DNA of 64,000 nt, taken from DASZBX01 sp035943635 (GTDB lineage Bacteria; Actinomycetota; Actinomycetes; Streptomycetales; Catenulisporaceae). Every line of letters begins with the position of its first letter. The stretch's first letter is position 1. Below the pieces are notes generated by a model. It saw only the letters and a list, made by a program, of their open reading frames with translations, did no database searches and was not told the origin of the DNA. The position numbers were made by a program, and so were the translations under genes. The DNA lies in NCBI GenBank assembly GCA_035943635.1, contig DASZBX010000017.1, forward strand, positions 1-64,000, given 5' to 3'. This document shows positions 1 to 8,755 of this stretch, in pieces.

Positions 1-546
1 GGTGCGGCCGTCGCCGCCGCGCCCGCCGCGCTCGCCCCGGCGCCCGCGGCCGTCCAGGCCGCTCCGCCGGCCGCGGCCGCCCCCGCGCCGGTCGCCGACG
101 ACTACAAGACCACCTCGGTCGCCGACCTCGAGTCCACCGGCCTGGTCGGGCACCAGGTCGACTTCACCCCGACGGCCGAACAGTGGGCCAACGCCGCGAC
201 CATCACCCAGGTGGCCAAGCAGCGCGGCATGGCCCCGTACGCGGCCGTGATCGCGGTGGCCGTGGCGATGCAGGAGTCCTCGCTCAAGAACATCAAGTAC
301 GGCGACCGCGACTCCCTCGGCCTGTTCCAGCAGCGGCCCTCCATGGGCTGGGGCTCGGCGTCCCAGGTCACCGACCCGGCGTACGCGGCCAACAAGTTCC
401 TGTCCGCACTGCAGAAGAACGTGCCCGGCTACAAGCACACCGCCCTGTGGAGGGCCGCCCAGACGGTCCAGGCCTCCGGGTTCCCCACCGCGTACGCCAA
501 ATGGCAGAAGAAGGCCGCCCAGATGGTCCACGCGATAGCCGCGTGA
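1..546 (+). CDS. Secreted lysozyme-like (transglycosylase-fold) protein, 5' end outside window
   Basis: The frame is open from base 1 and stops at 544-546, so the N-terminus lies outside the window. The visible part starts with an Ala/Pro-rich low-complexity stretch of about 30 residues, typical of the linker behind a signal peptide or cell-wall-binding region in actinobacterial exported proteins. A compact domain of about 110 residues follows, containing QESSLKNIKYGDRDSLGLFQ, the glutamate-plus-GLFQ pattern of the lysozyme-like/transglycosylase superfamily. It probably acts on peptidoglycan outside the cell, the QE glutamate being the expected acid catalyst (inference). The first in-window ATG, at 211, is internal and not the true start. 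A strong hairpin follows the stop. Confidence 0.72.
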   Translation, partial: GAAVAAAPAALAPAPAAVQAAPPAAAAPAPVADDYKTTSVADLESTGLVGHQVDFTPTAEQWANAATITQVAKQRGMAPYAAVIAVAVAMQESSLKNIKYGDRDSLGLFQQRPSMGWGSASQVTDPAYAANKFLSALQKNVPGYKHTALWRAAQTVQASGFPTAYAKWQKKAAQMVHAIAA

Positions 547-588
547 CCACCGGCGCCGCACGACCGGGCAATGGCCCCCGGGTTCCGG

Positions 589-616
589 GCCCGCACCGAC
601 GGCCGTCGGTGCGGGC
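589..616. terminator. Hairpin terminator after the lysozyme-like gene
   Basis: Perfect 28-nt palindrome with 14-nt arms at 589-602 and 603-616, 43 nt after the stop at 546. There is no T-run, which is usual for actinobacterial hairpin terminators. It ends 6 nt before the ATG of the acetyltransferase relic at 623. Confidence 0.6.
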
Positions 617-622
617 ATCCGG

Positions 623-808
623 ATGACGACTCACCCGGCCGCCCTGCCACCGCGGACGATCACCGCCCACGGCCTGCACCTGCGCCCGTTCACCGAGGCC
701 GACCTGCCCGGTGTCGACCGGGCCCTGCGCGACTCGCTGTGGAAGTCCTCGATCACCCCTGTCCTCGTCCCGTCCCTGGAGTCCTGGCTCTGGCGGCCGG
801 ACTGCGGG
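623..808 (+). pseudogene. GNAT acetyltransferase relic, N-terminal piece only
   Basis: From ATG 623 the frame begins with a GNAT-like opening (LHLRPFTEADLPGVDRALRD, the first strand and helix of the fold). Similarity stops after about 55-60 residues. The frame then stays open to 1663 but only as an arginine-rich antisense shadow of the opposite-strand deacetylase. GNAT enzymes are about 150-200 residues and the acetyl-CoA loop is absent, so this is a 3'-truncated relic whose remainder was lost where it now abuts the deacetylase gene. Family assignment rests on the short N-terminal match. Confidence 0.5.
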
Positions 809-1606
809 TTACCGGAGCCCGGCCAGCACGTCGCCGCTCATCTTCGGCACCGGCGTCGTCGCCGGGTCGATGAAGTACTCGCGCCCGAGCACGATCCCGA
901 ACACCGGCAACGGCAGGCGCAGCAGCCACCGGACCGTGCGCGTGTGCTGCGAGTGGTGCTCGGCCAGCGCGGCCCGTTTCTGCGCCGCGAACGGCCGGAC
1001 GTCGACCCGGTGCGTGATCGAGGCCTTCGGGCTGAACAGCACCGGCCCGTCCTGCGGGTCGAACCAGGACGGCGCCCGCAGGAACCGCATCACCCGCATC
1101 ATCCGGTAGATCGGCTCGCGCGGACGCGTGGCCTCCAGCACCCGCGGGGTCCCGGCCAGCTGCGCGGCCCGCGCGCCGACGACGTGCACCTGGATGTGGT
1201 CGCGGTGCCCGTATCCGCCCTGCGCGTCGTAGGTGAGCAGGACGTCGGCGTCCTCCTCGCGCAGGATGTCGGCCAGCCGCCCGGCGGCCTCGGCCAGGGG
1301 CGCGCGGGCGAACCGGACCCGGCCGGGCGGGTCGGGGTAGAACACCGGGCCGTGCCCGCTGTCGGCGTACCCCAGGTGCTCCACCCGGGCCACGCCCAGC
1401 ACCGCGGCGCTGGCCCGCAGTTCGGCCAGGCGGTCGAATCCGTCGTGGACCTCGGTGCCGTCCGGGCCGCCGACGACGCCGTCGGTGGCCATCACGATCA
1501 CCACCCGGTGCCCCTCGGACACGGCGCGCGCGATGGTGCCGCCGGTCGACATGACCTCGTCGTCCGGATGGGCGTGGAAAGCGAGAACGGTGGCCACGGC
1601 GACCAT
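809..1606 (-). CDS. PIG-L family (LmbE-like) N-acyl-sugar deacetylase
   Basis: 265 residues, the usual length. The zinc-binding AHPDDE motif is at residues 12-17 and a second metal-binding element, GHRDH, lies in the middle of the protein. PIG-L/LmbE enzymes remove acetyl groups from N-acetylglucosaminyl conjugates; in actinobacteria they include MshB (mycothiol) and Mca. The substrate here is unknown, and no mycothiol gene is nearby. The ATG is at 1606, with no signal peptide, so it should be cytosolic. It stands alone between the GNAT relic and a divergent SDR gene. Confidence 0.85.
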   Translation of the reverse strand: MVAVATVLAFHAHPDDEVMSTGGTIARAVSEGHRVVIVMATDGVVGGPDGTEVHDGFDRLAELRASAAVLGVARVEHLGYADSGHGPVFYPDPPGRVRFARAPLAEAAGRLADILREEDADVLLTYDAQGGYGHRDHIQVHVVGARAAQLAGTPRVLEATRPREPIYRMMRVMRFLRAPSWFDPQDGPVLFSPKASITHRVDVRPFAAQKRAALAEHHSQHTRTVRWLLRLPLPVFGIVLGREYFIDPATTPVPKMSGDVLAGLR

Positions 1607-1800
1607 CCTGGCACACCTGCGGACTGCGGACGTGGACGCGGCCCGGTGGGCGTACGCCGATGAATGGTACGGTGTCGACCGGGCCTCGCAGCCCCCTGCG
1701 TTCAGCGCGGGTGCGGGGCGGGCGGCGGCGCACGGGGTTGCGCGTCGGCGCCGCGGTCACCAGGAAGAGAAAATTCGTCATCGAGTTCCGAGGAGCCGAC

Positions 1801-2640
1801 ATGGACAAGGTGTGGTTGGTCACGGGGGCCACCAGTGGATTCGGCCGGGCGTTCACCGAGGCCGCGGTCGCCCTGGGCGACATCGTGGTGGCCGCCGCGC
1901 GGCACACCGCGGCCCTTGACGACCTGGTCACGGCGCATCCCGGGCAGGTGGAGGCGGTCGAGCTGGACGTGACCGACCTGGCCGCCGGGCAGGAGGTCGT
2001 GGACGGCGTGGTGGCCCGGCACGGCCGGATCGACGTCCTGGTCAACAACGCCGGCCGCACCCACGTGGGCGCGGTCGAGGAGACCACCGACAAGGACCTG
2101 CGCAGCCTGTTCGACGTGCACTTCTTCGGCCCGGCCGGGCTGGTGCGGGCCGCGCTGCCGCACATGCGCGCCCGCCGGTCGGGCGCGATCGTGCAGCTGA
2201 GCAGCATGGGCGGGCAGATGTCGTTCGCCGGGTTCTCCGCGTACAGCGCCACCAAGTTCGCCCTGGAGGGACTGTCCGAGGCGCTGGCCGGCGAGGTCGG
2301 CCCGCTCGGCATCAAGGTGCTGATCGTGGAGCCGGGCTCGTTCCGCACCAACCTGTTCGGCAACGCCTCCTCCAGCGGCGCCCCGGAGACGCACATCGAC
2401 GACTACAAGGCCACGGTCGGGGCCACCCGCGCCGCGGTCGCCGGCGGTGACGGCGGCCAGCCGGGCGACCCGGCCAAGGCGGTGGCCGCGGTGATCGCCG
2501 CACTGGAGGCGGAGAACACCCCGCTGCGCCTGCCGCTGGGCAGCGACGGCGTCGACGCGGTGCTCGGCCATCTCGACGCCGTGCGCGCCGACATCGCGGC
2601 CTGGGAGAACGTCGCGCGGGCGACCACGTTCGACGAGTAG
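1801..2640 (+). CDS. Short-chain dehydrogenase/reductase (SDR)
   Basis: 279 residues of classical SDR. The nucleotide-binding TGATSGFG motif begins near residue 8, NNAG is present, and the catalytic Ser and YSATK (Tyr/Lys) lie in order. The frame is open from 1660, but ATG 1801 is chosen because GAGGAG lies 6 nt upstream and the Rossmann motif then sits at the normal distance from the start. It is a soluble NAD(P)-dependent oxidoreductase with no predictable substrate. The stop at 2640 is followed at once by a regulator fragment, suggesting a recombination point just behind this gene. Confidence 0.85.
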   Translation: MDKVWLVTGATSGFGRAFTEAAVALGDIVVAAARHTAALDDLVTAHPGQVEAVELDVTDLAAGQEVVDGVVARHGRIDVLVNNAGRTHVGAVEETTDKDLRSLFDVHFFGPAGLVRAALPHMRARRSGAIVQLSSMGGQMSFAGFSAYSATKFALEGLSEALAGEVGPLGIKVLIVEPGSFRTNLFGNASSSGAPETHIDDYKATVGATRAAVAGGDGGQPGDPAKAVAAVIAALEAENTPLRLPLGSDGVDAVLGHLDAVRADIAAWENVARATTFDE

Positions 2641-2950
2641 GACGACCGAGGAGGCCACCGGCTGGGCCGGGCGGTGGCTGCGCGCGGACGACGCCCGCGG
2701 CGTGTCCGCGATGGACAACATGCACGAACGCTCCCTGTCCGGCACCGTCGGCTGGACCGCGGCCGAGATCGTGCCGCCGGTCCCGGCGCGGGCCACCCGG
2801 CTGGCGTTCGGCGTCATCCTGGTCGGCGACGGCGCCGTGGACGCCACCGGCCTGGGGTTCGGACCGGCGGACCCGGACACCCCGGTGACCACGAACAGGC
2901 TGCCGGAGGAACCGTTGAATCTGGACTTCAGCATGGCGGCGGTGGGCGGG
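2641..2950 (+). pseudogene. Relic of the C-terminal domain of a transcription regulator
   Basis: Directly after the SDR stop, another frame reads WAGRWLRADD, DNMHERSLSGT, LAFGVILVGDGAVDATGL and LPEEPLNLDF. This resembles the small beta-rich C-terminal domain attached to the helix-turn-helix of some AraC-type regulators, recognised from memory of that pattern. No DNA-binding domain or start codon precedes it. After about 2950 the frame runs on to 3211 without family-like sequence. It is a 5'-truncated relic. Confidence 0.4.
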
Positions 2951-3059
2951 GAGCAGGCCGCGGCCGGGAGGGGCGCGCCCGAGGCGACTGACACAGCCGA
3001 CGAAGCCGCCGTGAGCCGACCCGGCCCACACCAGCGGCTGTGGGCCCGGTCCGGTCCGA

Positions 3060-3385
3060 AGTCCCGGACCGGACCGGGCCCGCAGCCGGCGGACGTGTCG
3101 GCGGGCAAGCGGGGGTACAGGCTCGGATGGACCCGGCTGGCGGTCTCGATCAGGATCGGCCGCATGGGGAGGCCGGCGACCGCCAGCCGCTCGCGGTTCC
3201 GGTGCCCATAGCGCAAGGCCGTACACGTACACCGCGGCGATCGTGTCGGCGTCGTCGGTCCGGGTGGCGACCAGCGCGGCGATCCGTTCGACGCACTCCA
3301 GGGCCGGCGTGCCTGGCCGTTCGATCCCTTCGAGCAGGCCGCGCAGTTCCCGGCGGGTGAAGGCGCGGATGGCGGAAGTTCGCAT
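3060..3385 (-). pseudogene. Frameshifted small hypothetical protein
   Basis: From ATG 3385 the reverse strand encodes a natural-looking helical N-terminus (RTSAIRAFTRRELRGLLEGI, then LECVERIAALVATR) up to about 3212. There the sense continues in another frame (YGHRNRERLAVAGLPMRPIL, then IETASRVHPSLYPRLPADTS). Neither frame makes sense across the whole region, so a single-base indel near 3205-3215 is inferred. The 3' limit is uncertain because the second frame stays open. I do not recognise the family. A sequencing error at one position would also explain it. Confidence 0.4.
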
Positions 3386-3429
3386 GCTGCATTGAACCAT
3401 CCCGTCTCCCCGCCGGTCGCCCGCTTGTC

Positions 3430-3590
3430 AGGGTGCTCTTGACGCCTCGGGCCGCCCTGGCTACCCTCCATCTTGGCGTTCGAATAAGTTTGAAACAGAT
3501 TAATCAAGTCCGTCGATGTTGAGTTTTGCTGGGTTTGCCTTCGGGGTTTTTCAAGCTGACCGTTCCATCCGAACGACGGGGACCGACACC
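3430..3590 (+). promoter_or_regulatory. Low-GC promoter region ahead of the sulfotransferase operon
   Basis: The stretch around 3475-3550 is clearly AT-richer than its surroundings (GAATAAGTTTGAAACAGATT at 3483-3502, then TTGAGTTTTGCTGG at 3518-3531). It lies immediately upstream of the GTG at 3591 that opens the five-gene operon. It probably holds the operon promoter, but no specific -35/-10 pair is assigned. Confidence 0.4.
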
Positions 3591-4964
3591 GTGAAATCCG
3601 ACCTACTGTCCTACGGGCGTGCCATCCGCGACCACGCGGTCGCGTACCGGCGGCTGGCATCCGCCGAGAGCTGCGACGCCGCCGACGTCCGAACCGTGCT
3701 GCTGGTCCTGTCCGCCTCGCGCGGCGGCAGCAGCCTGCTGTACGAACTGCTCGCCGAGAGCCCGGACCTGCTCTCCCTGGCCGGAGAGCACGTGCCGTTC
3801 TACAAGCTGCACGGCTTCGACGCCGCCGACCGCCCGGACCGCTCCGACCGGCTCACCGCCCGCGACCTGGCCGACCTGCCCGACCCGGGCGCCGTCGCGG
3901 ACCTCGGCCGCACCCTGATGAGCGAGGTCCGGGTCGGCCCGCGCGCCGCCACGGTGCGCGAACCCGGATTCGCCGGCCTGGCCGCGTTCCGCCTCGCCCT
4001 GCAGTGGCCCGCCCTGGCCCTGCCCTGGGACGACCTGCTCGACCTGGTCGAGAGCACCGCCGCCGCGGCAGCCCACGACGACGCCCGGCCCGCCGACCCG
4101 CAACGGTTCCTCGCGCTCGTGCTGCGCCGGATGGCCGGCCGCGGCCTGCCGGTCCGGCCGCAGTACCACGACCTGCCGGCCGCCCTGCTGGCCCAGTGCC
4201 TGCCGCAACCGCCCGGCCCGGCGCCCGACGGCCCGCCGAACCCGGTGTTCTGCCTGGAGGAATTGCCGTTCATCGCCGCGCCGCCGCGCCGGCTGCCGGG
4301 CGCCGAGGAGATCCGGACCAAGCCGCTGCTGCTCAAGGCCCCGCTGGACGCCTACCGCCGGCCGCTGATCCGGGCCCTGTTCCCGAACGCCCGGATCAAG
4401 GTCCTGCACCTGACCCGCAACCCGGCCGCGAGCGTCAACGGCCTCTACGACGGCTGGCTGGACCGCGGCTTCTTCTCCCACCGGGTCGACACCGGCCCGG
4501 GCGGGACGACGCTGCAGATCGGCGGCTACTCGACCTCGACACCGGGCCACTGGTCCGCGCAGTGGTGGAACTTCGACCTGCCGCCCGGCTGGCAGGACCT
4601 GGCCGACGCGCCGCTGGAGGACGTCTGCGCGTTCCAGTGGGCCAGCGTGCACGAACACATCCTCGCCGCCCACCCGGACGCCTCCGGCCCGGACGTGCTG
4701 CGCGTGCGGTTCGAGGACGTCGTGCAGTCCCCGCAGCGACGCTCCGACGTGCTGACCGCGATCCGCGACTTCGCCGGAGTCCCGCACCCGGCCGGGCACG
4801 GCGTGTCCGGCGCGGCGCCCGTGGTCATGGCCACCCGCCCGCCCGCCCCGGACCGCTGGACCGCCCGGCGGCGCCTGATCGAACCGGCCCTGCGCCGCCC
4901 CCGGGTCGCGCAGGTCGCCGACCACCTCGGCTACCCGCCGCTGCGCACCACGGCCGGGCGGTGA
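3591..4964 (+). CDS. PAPS-dependent sulfotransferase
   Basis: 457 residues from GTG 3591 (GGGG about 8 nt upstream); the open frame reaches back to 3516 but that extension is not protein-like. Near residues 38-50 the SASRGGSSLLYELL segment matches the 5'-phosphosulfate loop of bacterial sulfotransferases, and further on IKVLHLTRNPAASVNGLYDG matches the 3'-phosphate-binding segment (Arg and Ser). These enzymes move the sulfuryl group from PAPS to a hydroxyl or amine of a sugar or metabolite. No signal peptide or membrane span is seen, so it should be cytosolic. It heads a run ending in APS kinase, which would supply PAPS. The acceptor is unknown. Confidence 0.8.
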   Translation: MKSDLLSYGRAIRDHAVAYRRLASAESCDAADVRTVLLVLSASRGGSSLLYELLAESPDLLSLAGEHVPFYKLHGFDAADRPDRSDRLTARDLADLPDPGAVADLGRTLMSEVRVGPRAATVREPGFAGLAAFRLALQWPALALPWDDLLDLVESTAAAAAHDDARPADPQRFLALVLRRMAGRGLPVRPQYHDLPAALLAQCLPQPPGPAPDGPPNPVFCLEELPFIAAPPRRLPGAEEIRTKPLLLKAPLDAYRRPLIRALFPNARIKVLHLTRNPAASVNGLYDGWLDRGFFSHRVDTGPGGTTLQIGGYSTSTPGHWSAQWWNFDLPPGWQDLADAPLEDVCAFQWASVHEHILAAHPDASGPDVLRVRFEDVVQSPQRRSDVLTAIRDFAGVPHPAGHGVSGAAPVVMATRPPAPDRWTARRRLIEPALRRPRVAQVADHLGYPPLRTTAGR

Positions 4965-4971
4965 CCCGCCC

Positions 4972-6009
4972 ATGACCACGCACACCCAGCCCGAAACCCG
5001 GCCACACCAAGACGCCTCGGCCTACCAGGGCCCCACCTGGCGACCCCGCACGCTCAGCAGCCGGGACGAGATCCGCCAGCGCACGTACTGGTCGGCCCGG
5101 TCCAGCGACTCCGAGTACCAGGCCCTGCGGGAGGTGCTGCTCGCCCCGCCCGACCCCGGCCTCCCGGCGCCCGCCGACCCCGACGCGGTCCAGCACGTCG
5201 CCCCGGTCGACTTCGCCCTCCTGCACCGGCAGATGCTCGACCTGGCCGCGTGCTACCGCGGCCTGGGCGTCGACGTGCAACTCCTGGACCCGCCGGACCC
5301 CGCTGCTCCGTGCGACTGCTGCCGGCCGGACCCGCCGCCCTACAACCTGATGTTCGCGCGCGACCTGTTCTTCATGACGCCGCAGGGCGCCGTGGTCTCC
5401 CGCATGGCCAGCACCGTGCGCGCCGGGGAGGAACGCCACGCCGCGCGGAGACTGGCCGAGCTGCACGTGCCGATCCTGCGTACCGTCGGCGCGAGCGCAA
5501 CGCTCGAAGGCGCCGACGTCTTGTGGGCCGCGCCGGACCTGGCCCTGGTCGGCACCGGCAACCGCACCGACGCCGCCGGGCTGCGCCAGGCCACCGCGAC
5601 GCTGACCGAACTCGGCGTGCGCACCGCGGAGATCCGGCTGCCGCGCGCCGTGCAGCACCTGCTCGGCCTGGTCCAGATCGTCGACCGCGACCTGGCCGTG
5701 ATCCGCGGCGACCTCGCCTCGGCGCGGACCAAGGACCTGCTGCGCGGCGCCGGCCTGGACCTGGCCGAGATCCCGGAGAGCCCGGAGGTCGCCTACCGGC
5801 AGGCGATGAACTTCGTCACCGTCGCCCCGCGCACGATCGTCATGGCCGCCGGCAACCCCGGCACCCGCACGGCCCTGTCCGCGGCCGGCCTGCACGTCGC
5901 GGCCGAGGCGGACATCTCAGAGCTGCTCAAAGCCGCCGGGGGGATCGGTTGCGCCACGGCCGTCCTGCGCCGGGACACCGCCGACCCGGCCGAACCAAGG
6001 AGACCGTGA
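4972..6009 (+). CDS. Pentein-fold amidinotransferase / arginine deiminase-like enzyme
   Basis: 345 residues, starting 7 nt after the sulfotransferase stop. Motifs follow the pentein (guanidine-modifying) superfamily: an FARDLFF segment, the catalytic acid in TLEGADVLW (EGGD/EGAD class), the His in VQHLLGLV, and a C-terminal nucleophile Cys at about residue 327 within GGIGCATAVL. Relatives include arginine deiminase, dimethylarginine hydrolase and glycine/inosamine amidinotransferases. Sequence alone does not separate hydrolase from transferase. In a putative biosynthetic operon, an amidinotransferase adding a guanidine group to an amine is attractive, but that is inference. Its stop overlaps the next start by one base. 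Confidence 0.72.
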   Translation: MTTHTQPETRPHQDASAYQGPTWRPRTLSSRDEIRQRTYWSARSSDSEYQALREVLLAPPDPGLPAPADPDAVQHVAPVDFALLHRQMLDLAACYRGLGVDVQLLDPPDPAAPCDCCRPDPPPYNLMFARDLFFMTPQGAVVSRMASTVRAGEERHAARRLAELHVPILRTVGASATLEGADVLWAAPDLALVGTGNRTDAAGLRQATATLTELGVRTAEIRLPRAVQHLLGLVQIVDRDLAVIRGDLASARTKDLLRGAGLDLAEIPESPEVAYRQAMNFVTVAPRTIVMAAGNPGTRTALSAAGLHVAAEADISELLKAAGGIGCATAVLRRDTADPAEPRRP

Positions 6010-7994
6010 TGGAAGACCACCTGCGGATCGTCGTGACCACCCGCTCGCAGCGGACCGTGACCTTCGACGACGTACCGCTGACCGGGCCCGTGGACCGGTG
6101 CGCCGACGGGATCCGGCTGCGCACCGGCGCCGGGCACCCGCTGCCGGTCACCGTCGGCCCCGACCCGGCCGGCGGCGGCGCCCCCGCCGAGCAGATCGAG
6201 AGTGTCTGCTTCGACCTGTTCACCCGGATGCAGAACCTGCGGCACGTCATCGTGCCCGACAGCGGCCGCTGGTACATGAACGCGCTGCACCCGATCACCG
6301 CCTGGCGGTTCAACCGCGAGGGCGAGTCCGCGGTCAACGACGTCAAACAGCCCCTGTTCGTGTTCACCGGCACCGACCACCACACCGTCGCCGCGCTCGG
6401 CCTGATCGGCCTGCCCTACGAGACCGGGTGCGAGATCCTCGAACCGGTCTCCAACCGGGCGCTGAACGTGCACGTGCGCCAGATCGGCGTCCGGTTCCGC
6501 CGCGGCAGCCACGACTTCCCGATCCCCGCGCACGTCTTCTCCGCGGCCGGCGAACTCACCGAGCACGTCTTCCACCACCGGCCCGCGGACCGGACCGAAC
6601 CCTGGCTGCGCACCATGCGCGACTTCGCCGACCGGCAACGGGACATCCACGCCCTGGCCGACCACGCCGCCGACCGGGCCCTGCAGCCGATCTGGTGCAC
6701 CTGGGCGGACTGGAGCAGCGACGACCTGACCGACGAGCTGATCCTGACCAACGCGGTCCGCGGGATCGAGCTGGGCATCGGGTCGTTCATCATCGACGAC
6801 GGCTGGTTCGGCCCGGGCCTGGACTCGGACTACGCCACCACCCTGGACATCGGCGACTGGGAACCGGACACCGGGAAGATCAAAGACCTGGCCGGCCTGG
6901 TCCGCGACATCCGCGCCCAGGGCGGGGCGACCCTGATCTGGTGCGCCCCGCACGCCGTCGGCCCGGCCGCCGCCTGCTACCAGGAACGCGCCCCGCTGCT
7001 GCTGCGCGACGAGACCGGGCAGCCGGTCATGAACCCGACCCAGTTCTACTCCCTGTGCTTCATGTGCCCCGAGGCGCGGGCGGTGATGACGCAGATCTGC
7101 GTGGACCTGCTGCAACGCTGGGACTTCGACGGCGCGAAATACGACCTGTTCAACTGGGTCCCGCCCCTGCTGTGCCGCAGCGAACTGCACCAGCACGACA
7201 CCACCTCGACCCTGCACGGCCTGTACCTGACCCTGCAGTCCATCGACGAGGCGACCCGCGCGATCAAACCGGACTACATCGTCGAACTCAAGCAGAACTA
7301 CGGCACCCCGTTCTTCACCCGCCTGGGCAGCCTGATGCGGGCCGGAGACGCCCCCTACGCGCCGGAGACCAACTTCCAGCGCACCCTGCACGTGCAGAGC
7401 TACACGCCGTTCGCGCTCAACGACTACCAGACGTTCACCGCCGACGACACCGCGCAGGACGTCGCCGTGATGGTCATCATGATGCTGGCGGCCGGGGTCC
7501 CGGCGTACAGCGTGGACCTCGCCCGCCTGGACGCGGGCCAGACCGCGGCGCTGCGCCGCTACAACCACTGGTACCGCGAGAACCTGACCGCGCTGCGCGC
7601 GCACCGCGAGCCGCGCGACGCGGACAACCAGATCCTCGCGGTGACCACCCCCGGGCAGGACATCGTGTTCCTGACCGGCGCCGGCGGCCCGGTCACGCTG
7701 CGGCCCGTGCCCACGACCATCCTCAACGGCACCTACGCCACCGAACTGTTCCTGCGCGTGGACGAACCCGGGATCTGGGAGGCGGAGTCCTTCGACGCCC
7801 AGGGCCGCAGCACCGGCCGCCGCGCCCTGGGCCCCGGCCCGGGGTTCGCCACCACGCCGTGCGACCCGGGCGGCCTGGTCGACCTGCGCCCGCTGACCAC
7901 AACCCCTGCCGACCTGAACCTGACCCCGGCCCCGGCATCGGCATCGGCATCGGCCCGGGTGCCGGCCGAGCCGGGGGGAGCCGCCGCATGCTGA
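6009..7994 (+). CDS. GH36-like (clan GH-D) glycoside hydrolase
   Basis: 661 residues with the TIM-barrel signature of alpha-galactosidase relatives: FIIDDGWFG followed by GDWEPDTGKI, and the likely nucleophile Asp379 in DGAKYDLFNW (KYD replacing the usual KWD). Asp447 in MRAGDAPY lies where the acid/base aspartate is expected. An N-terminal beta-rich domain of about 200 residues precedes the barrel. There is no signal peptide, so it should act inside the cell on a small glycoside. The C-terminus is a low-complexity Pro/Ala/Ser tail coded by repeated GCATCG units near 7935. It overlaps the pentein stop by 1 nt and the exporter start by 7 nt, showing translational coupling. Confidence 0.75.
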   Translation: MEDHLRIVVTTRSQRTVTFDDVPLTGPVDRCADGIRLRTGAGHPLPVTVGPDPAGGGAPAEQIESVCFDLFTRMQNLRHVIVPDSGRWYMNALHPITAWRFNREGESAVNDVKQPLFVFTGTDHHTVAALGLIGLPYETGCEILEPVSNRALNVHVRQIGVRFRRGSHDFPIPAHVFSAAGELTEHVFHHRPADRTEPWLRTMRDFADRQRDIHALADHAADRALQPIWCTWADWSSDDLTDELILTNAVRGIELGIGSFIIDDGWFGPGLDSDYATTLDIGDWEPDTGKIKDLAGLVRDIRAQGGATLIWCAPHAVGPAAACYQERAPLLLRDETGQPVMNPTQFYSLCFMCPEARAVMTQICVDLLQRWDFDGAKYDLFNWVPPLLCRSELHQHDTTSTLHGLYLTLQSIDEATRAIKPDYIVELKQNYGTPFFTRLGSLMRAGDAPYAPETNFQRTLHVQSYTPFALNDYQTFTADDTAQDVAVMVIMMLAAGVPAYSVDLARLDAGQTAALRRYNHWYRENLTALRAHREPRDADNQILAVTTPGQDIVFLTGAGGPVTLRPVPTTILNGTYATELFLRVDEPGIWEAESFDAQGRSTGRRALGPGPGFATTPCDPGGLVDLRPLTTTPADLNLTPAPASASASARVPAEPGGAAAC

Positions 7995-8683
7995 TCACGC
8001 TGCTGGCCGTGGCGGGCGGCGCCCTGGCCCAGTCCGTCGCCGGGTTCGGCTTCGCCCTGATCTGCGGCCCGCTGCTGCTGTCCGCCCTGGGCCAGACCGA
8101 CGGGCTGCGCCTGATCCTGACCCTGTCCAGCGCGATCAACCTGGTCATCCTGCTGCGCACGTTCCGCGACTGCCGGGCCCGGGACGCACTGCTGCTCGCG
8201 CTCCCGGGCGTGCTGCTGACCCCGCTGCTGGTCGCCGCGACCCGGCACCTGGACAAGCACGTGCTGACCGTGACGGTCGGCGTGCTGACCCTGGCCAGCG
8301 CGGCCGCCCTGGCCTGCGGGCTGCACCTGCGCTGGCTGCGCGGGCCCGGGGGAGCGGCCGCCGCGGGCACGACCAGCGCCCTGATGAACGTGCTCGGCGG
8401 CCTGTCCGGCCCGACCGCCGCGCTCTACGCGGTCAACGCCCGCTGGCCGCAGGAGTCGGTCAAACCCACCCTCCAGCTGTTCGGCCTGGTCCTGAACATC
8501 ACGGCCCTGATCTCGCTCGGCGGGATCGCGGTCGACTGGCCGGCCGGGGGCGCGCTGCTGGTCGGCTGGGGCGCCGGCATGGTGGTCGCGGACCGCCTGA
8601 CCGAGGGCACCACCCGCAAGATCGTCCTGGCGGTCGCGGCCCTGGGCGGGCTGTTCGCCGTCGGCCGCGGCCTGGGACTCTGA
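7988..8683 (+). CDS. TauE/SafE-type membrane exporter
   Basis: 231 residues, strongly hydrophobic, with about seven or eight membrane spans. It opens with LLAVAGGALAQSVAGFGFAL, the repeat-start signature of TauE/SafE (sulfite/organosulfur exporter) proteins, and has a second Gly-rich repeat near GTTSALMNVLGGLSGPTAAL. Family members export sulfite, sulfoacetate or other small organic anions. Next to a sulfotransferase and APS kinase, a sulfur-containing anion is the natural guess for cargo. It begins inside the 3' end of the GH36-like gene. Confidence 0.78.
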   Translation: MLITLLAVAGGALAQSVAGFGFALICGPLLLSALGQTDGLRLILTLSSAINLVILLRTFRDCRARDALLLALPGVLLTPLLVAATRHLDKHVLTVTVGVLTLASAAALACGLHLRWLRGPGGAAAAGTTSALMNVLGGLSGPTAALYAVNARWPQESVKPTLQLFGLVLNITALISLGGIAVDWPAGGALLVGWGAGMVVADRLTEGTTRKIVLAVAALGGLFAVGRGLGL

Positions 8684-8686
8684 ACG

Positions 8687-8710
8687 CACCACGCACCACG
8701 CACCACGCAC
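8687..8710. repeat. 7-bp tandem repeat between exporter and APS kinase genes
   Basis: The unit CACCACG is repeated three times starting at about 8687 and then decays. It sits in the 72-nt gap between the exporter stop and the APS kinase start. No function is evident. Confidence 0.6.
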
Positions 8711-8755
8711 GCCGCACGAGATCCACGAGGCACAGCTGACCCCGAGGAGGTCATG

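Noticed and set aside
753..2396. 547-codon reverse frame across the deacetylase and SDR
   Set aside because: Arginine/proline-rich shadow of real genes; the third-position GC pattern fits the other frames.
8687..8710. CRISPR-like short repeats
   Set aside because: Units are only 7 bp, head-to-tail with no spacers, and there are no cas genes.
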